A stretch of DNA of 5,724 bases. Origin: Thermoleophilia bacterium (GTDB taxonomy: Bacteria > Actinomycetota > Thermoleophilia > Gaiellales > Gaiellaceae). The stretch lies in NCBI GenBank assembly GCA_014534415.1, contig JACVRM010000135.1, positions 1 through 5,724 on the forward strand, given 5' to 3'. Of the stretch, positions 4,721 through 5,724 are shown in pieces (position 1 is the stretch's first letter; each line of letters begins with the position of its first letter). The notes below the pieces were generated by a model. The model did no database searches. It worked only from the letters and a program-made list of their open reading frames with translations, and was not told the DNA's origin. The position numbers were made by a program, and so were the translations under genes.

Positions 4721-5724
4721 TCAGTCAGGCGAGCGGCCGAGGAGGACGCAGCCGTTGTGGCCCCCCAGGCCCATCGCGTTCGAGAGAGCCACGCCCACGC
4801 GCGCCTCGCGCGCCTCGTTGGGAACGTAGTCGAGATCGCACTCCGGATCCGGCGTCTCGTAGTTGATCGTTGGCGGGATGACTCCGTGGTGGATGGCGAG
4901 CGCGCACATCATCGCCTCGATCGCGCCGGCCGCCCCGAAGCAGTGGCCCATCACCGACTTCGTGGACGACACGGCCAGCCGGTACGCATGGTCGCCGAAT
5001 ACGTCCTTGATCGCGCGCGTCTCCGCAGCGTCGCCGAGCGGTGTGGATGTGCCGTGCGCGTTGATGTAGTCGACGTGCTGCGGCTCGACGCCCGCGCGCC
5101 CGAGCGCCGCCCGCATCATCTCGCTCACGCCGACCGAATCCGGGTCTGGAGCCGCCATGTGGTACGCGTCATTCGACGCGCCGTAGCCGAGTACCTCGGC
5201 GTACACCGTGGCGCCGCGCGCCCGCGCGGCGTCGAGCTCTTCCAGCACGAGCACGCACGCGCCCTCGCCCATGACGAACCCGGCGCGCGTGGCGTCGAAC
5301 GGGCGCGAGGCGCGCGGCGGGTGCTCGTCCTCGGCGACGAGCCCGCGCATTGCGCAGAACCCCGCCAGGATGAGCGGGTGCATGCAGGCTTCCGTGCCAC
5401 CCGCGAGGACCGCGTCGACATCGCCGCGGCGGATCAGCTCGGCCGCTTCTCCGACCGCGTGAGAGCCCGTCGCACACGCCGACACGACCGCGTAGTTGGG
5501 GCCGCGGATCCCCAGCGAGATCGCAAGCTGCCCGCTCGCCGAGTCGACGAGCACATTGGGCAGGAAATGGGGCGACACGCGGTCCGGCCCGCGCTCGCGC
5601 AGCACCTCGTGCTGCTCCATGATCCCGAGGAAGCCGCCGATGGCCGTGCCGAAGACGACGCCGACGCGCGCCGGGTCGACGCCGTTGACGCCCGCGTCGT
5701 CGCGCGCCTCGGTCGCGGCGGCGA
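4721..5724 (-). CDS. fabF: Beta-ketoacyl-ACP synthase II (FabF), N-terminus beyond window edge
   Basis: FabF condenses malonyl-ACP with acyl-ACP in fatty-acid elongation in the cytosol. The frame is open to the window edge (333 residues visible, against about 410 in the family), so about 80 N-terminal residues are missing; the Met at 5620 is internal. The thiolase-fold catalytic triad is complete: nucleophile Cys in VSACATGSHA (codon 5474-5476), His in NAHGTSTPLGD (5054-5056), and His in GHCFGAAGA (4943-4945), with Lys in SSTKSVMGH (4958-4960). Spacings Cys-His 140 and Cys-His 177 equal those of E. coli FabF (163/303/340). The long matches GVIPPTINYETPDPECDLDYVPNEAR and RPFDATRAGFVMGEGA are typical of FabF rather than FabB or polyketide chain-length factors. 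The C-terminal gatekeeper segment reads NAMGLGGHN instead of the E. coli SFGFGGTN, replacing both Phe. An acyl carrier protein gene is likely upstream but is outside the window. Confidence 0.95.
   Translation of the reverse strand, partial: AAATEARDDAGVNGVDPARVGVVFGTAIGGFLGIMEQHEVLRERGPDRVSPHFLPNVLVDSASGQLAISLGIRGPNYAVVSACATGSHAVGEAAELIRRGDVDAVLAGGTEACMHPLILAGFCAMRGLVAEDEHPPRASRPFDATRAGFVMGEGACVLVLEELDAARARGATVYAEVLGYGASNDAYHMAAPDPDSVGVSEMMRAALGRAGVEPQHVDYINAHGTSTPLGDAAETRAIKDVFGDHAYRLAVSSTKSVMGHCFGAAGAIEAMMCALAIHHGVIPPTINYETPDPECDLDYVPNEAREARVGVALSNAMGLGGHNGCVLLGRSPD

Overview
The window is high-GC DNA (most genes end the great majority of codons in G or C) with frequent GTG starts, few Shine-Dalgarno sequences and at least one apparently leaderless gene. 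Together with the gene content (a DUF4383 membrane protein, an RpoD-type sigma factor, a secreted Trp/Tyr-rich protein of a type I associate with Thermoleophilia), this points to Actinomycetota, most plausibly a Thermoleophilia/Gaiellales-like lineage. That placement is inference; no rRNA or other decisive marker is present.

Layout. (1) 2-340, plus: C-terminal half of an Fe/Mn superoxide dismutase, cut by the window edge. (2) 345-394: a strong nested palindrome at the convergent junction with the next gene. (3) 404-1438, minus: a complete sigma-70 factor of the RpoD/SigA family. (4) 1439-1578: divergent intergenic region. (5) 1579-2037, plus: DUF4383 four-helix membrane protein, followed by a GC-rich hairpin. 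(6) 2089-2499, plus: small acidic lysine-free protein of unknown function. (7) 2536-3432, plus: secreted protein of unknown function with four cysteines. (8) 3468-3944 and 3941-4627, plus: a flavin reductase-like FMN-binding protein and a HAD-family phosphatase with ATGA overlap, so a translationally coupled pair, apparently transcribed from a leaderless promoter. (9) 4628-4720: short convergent spacer. (10) 4721-5724, minus: FabF (beta-ketoacyl-ACP synthase II), missing about 80 N-terminal residues beyond the window edge.

Most of the window is ordinary chromosomal housekeeping and stress content; I see no mobile element, CRISPR array, toxin-antitoxin or defence system. The least explained signals are the short palindromes built on GGGAC...GTCCC. 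They occur only at the two convergent gene junctions (345-394 and 4599-4610) and look like members of a dispersed repeat family. Also worth attention are the two uncharacterised proteins at 2089-3432, the leaderless flavin reductase/HAD operon, and non-canonical gatekeeper residues in FabF.
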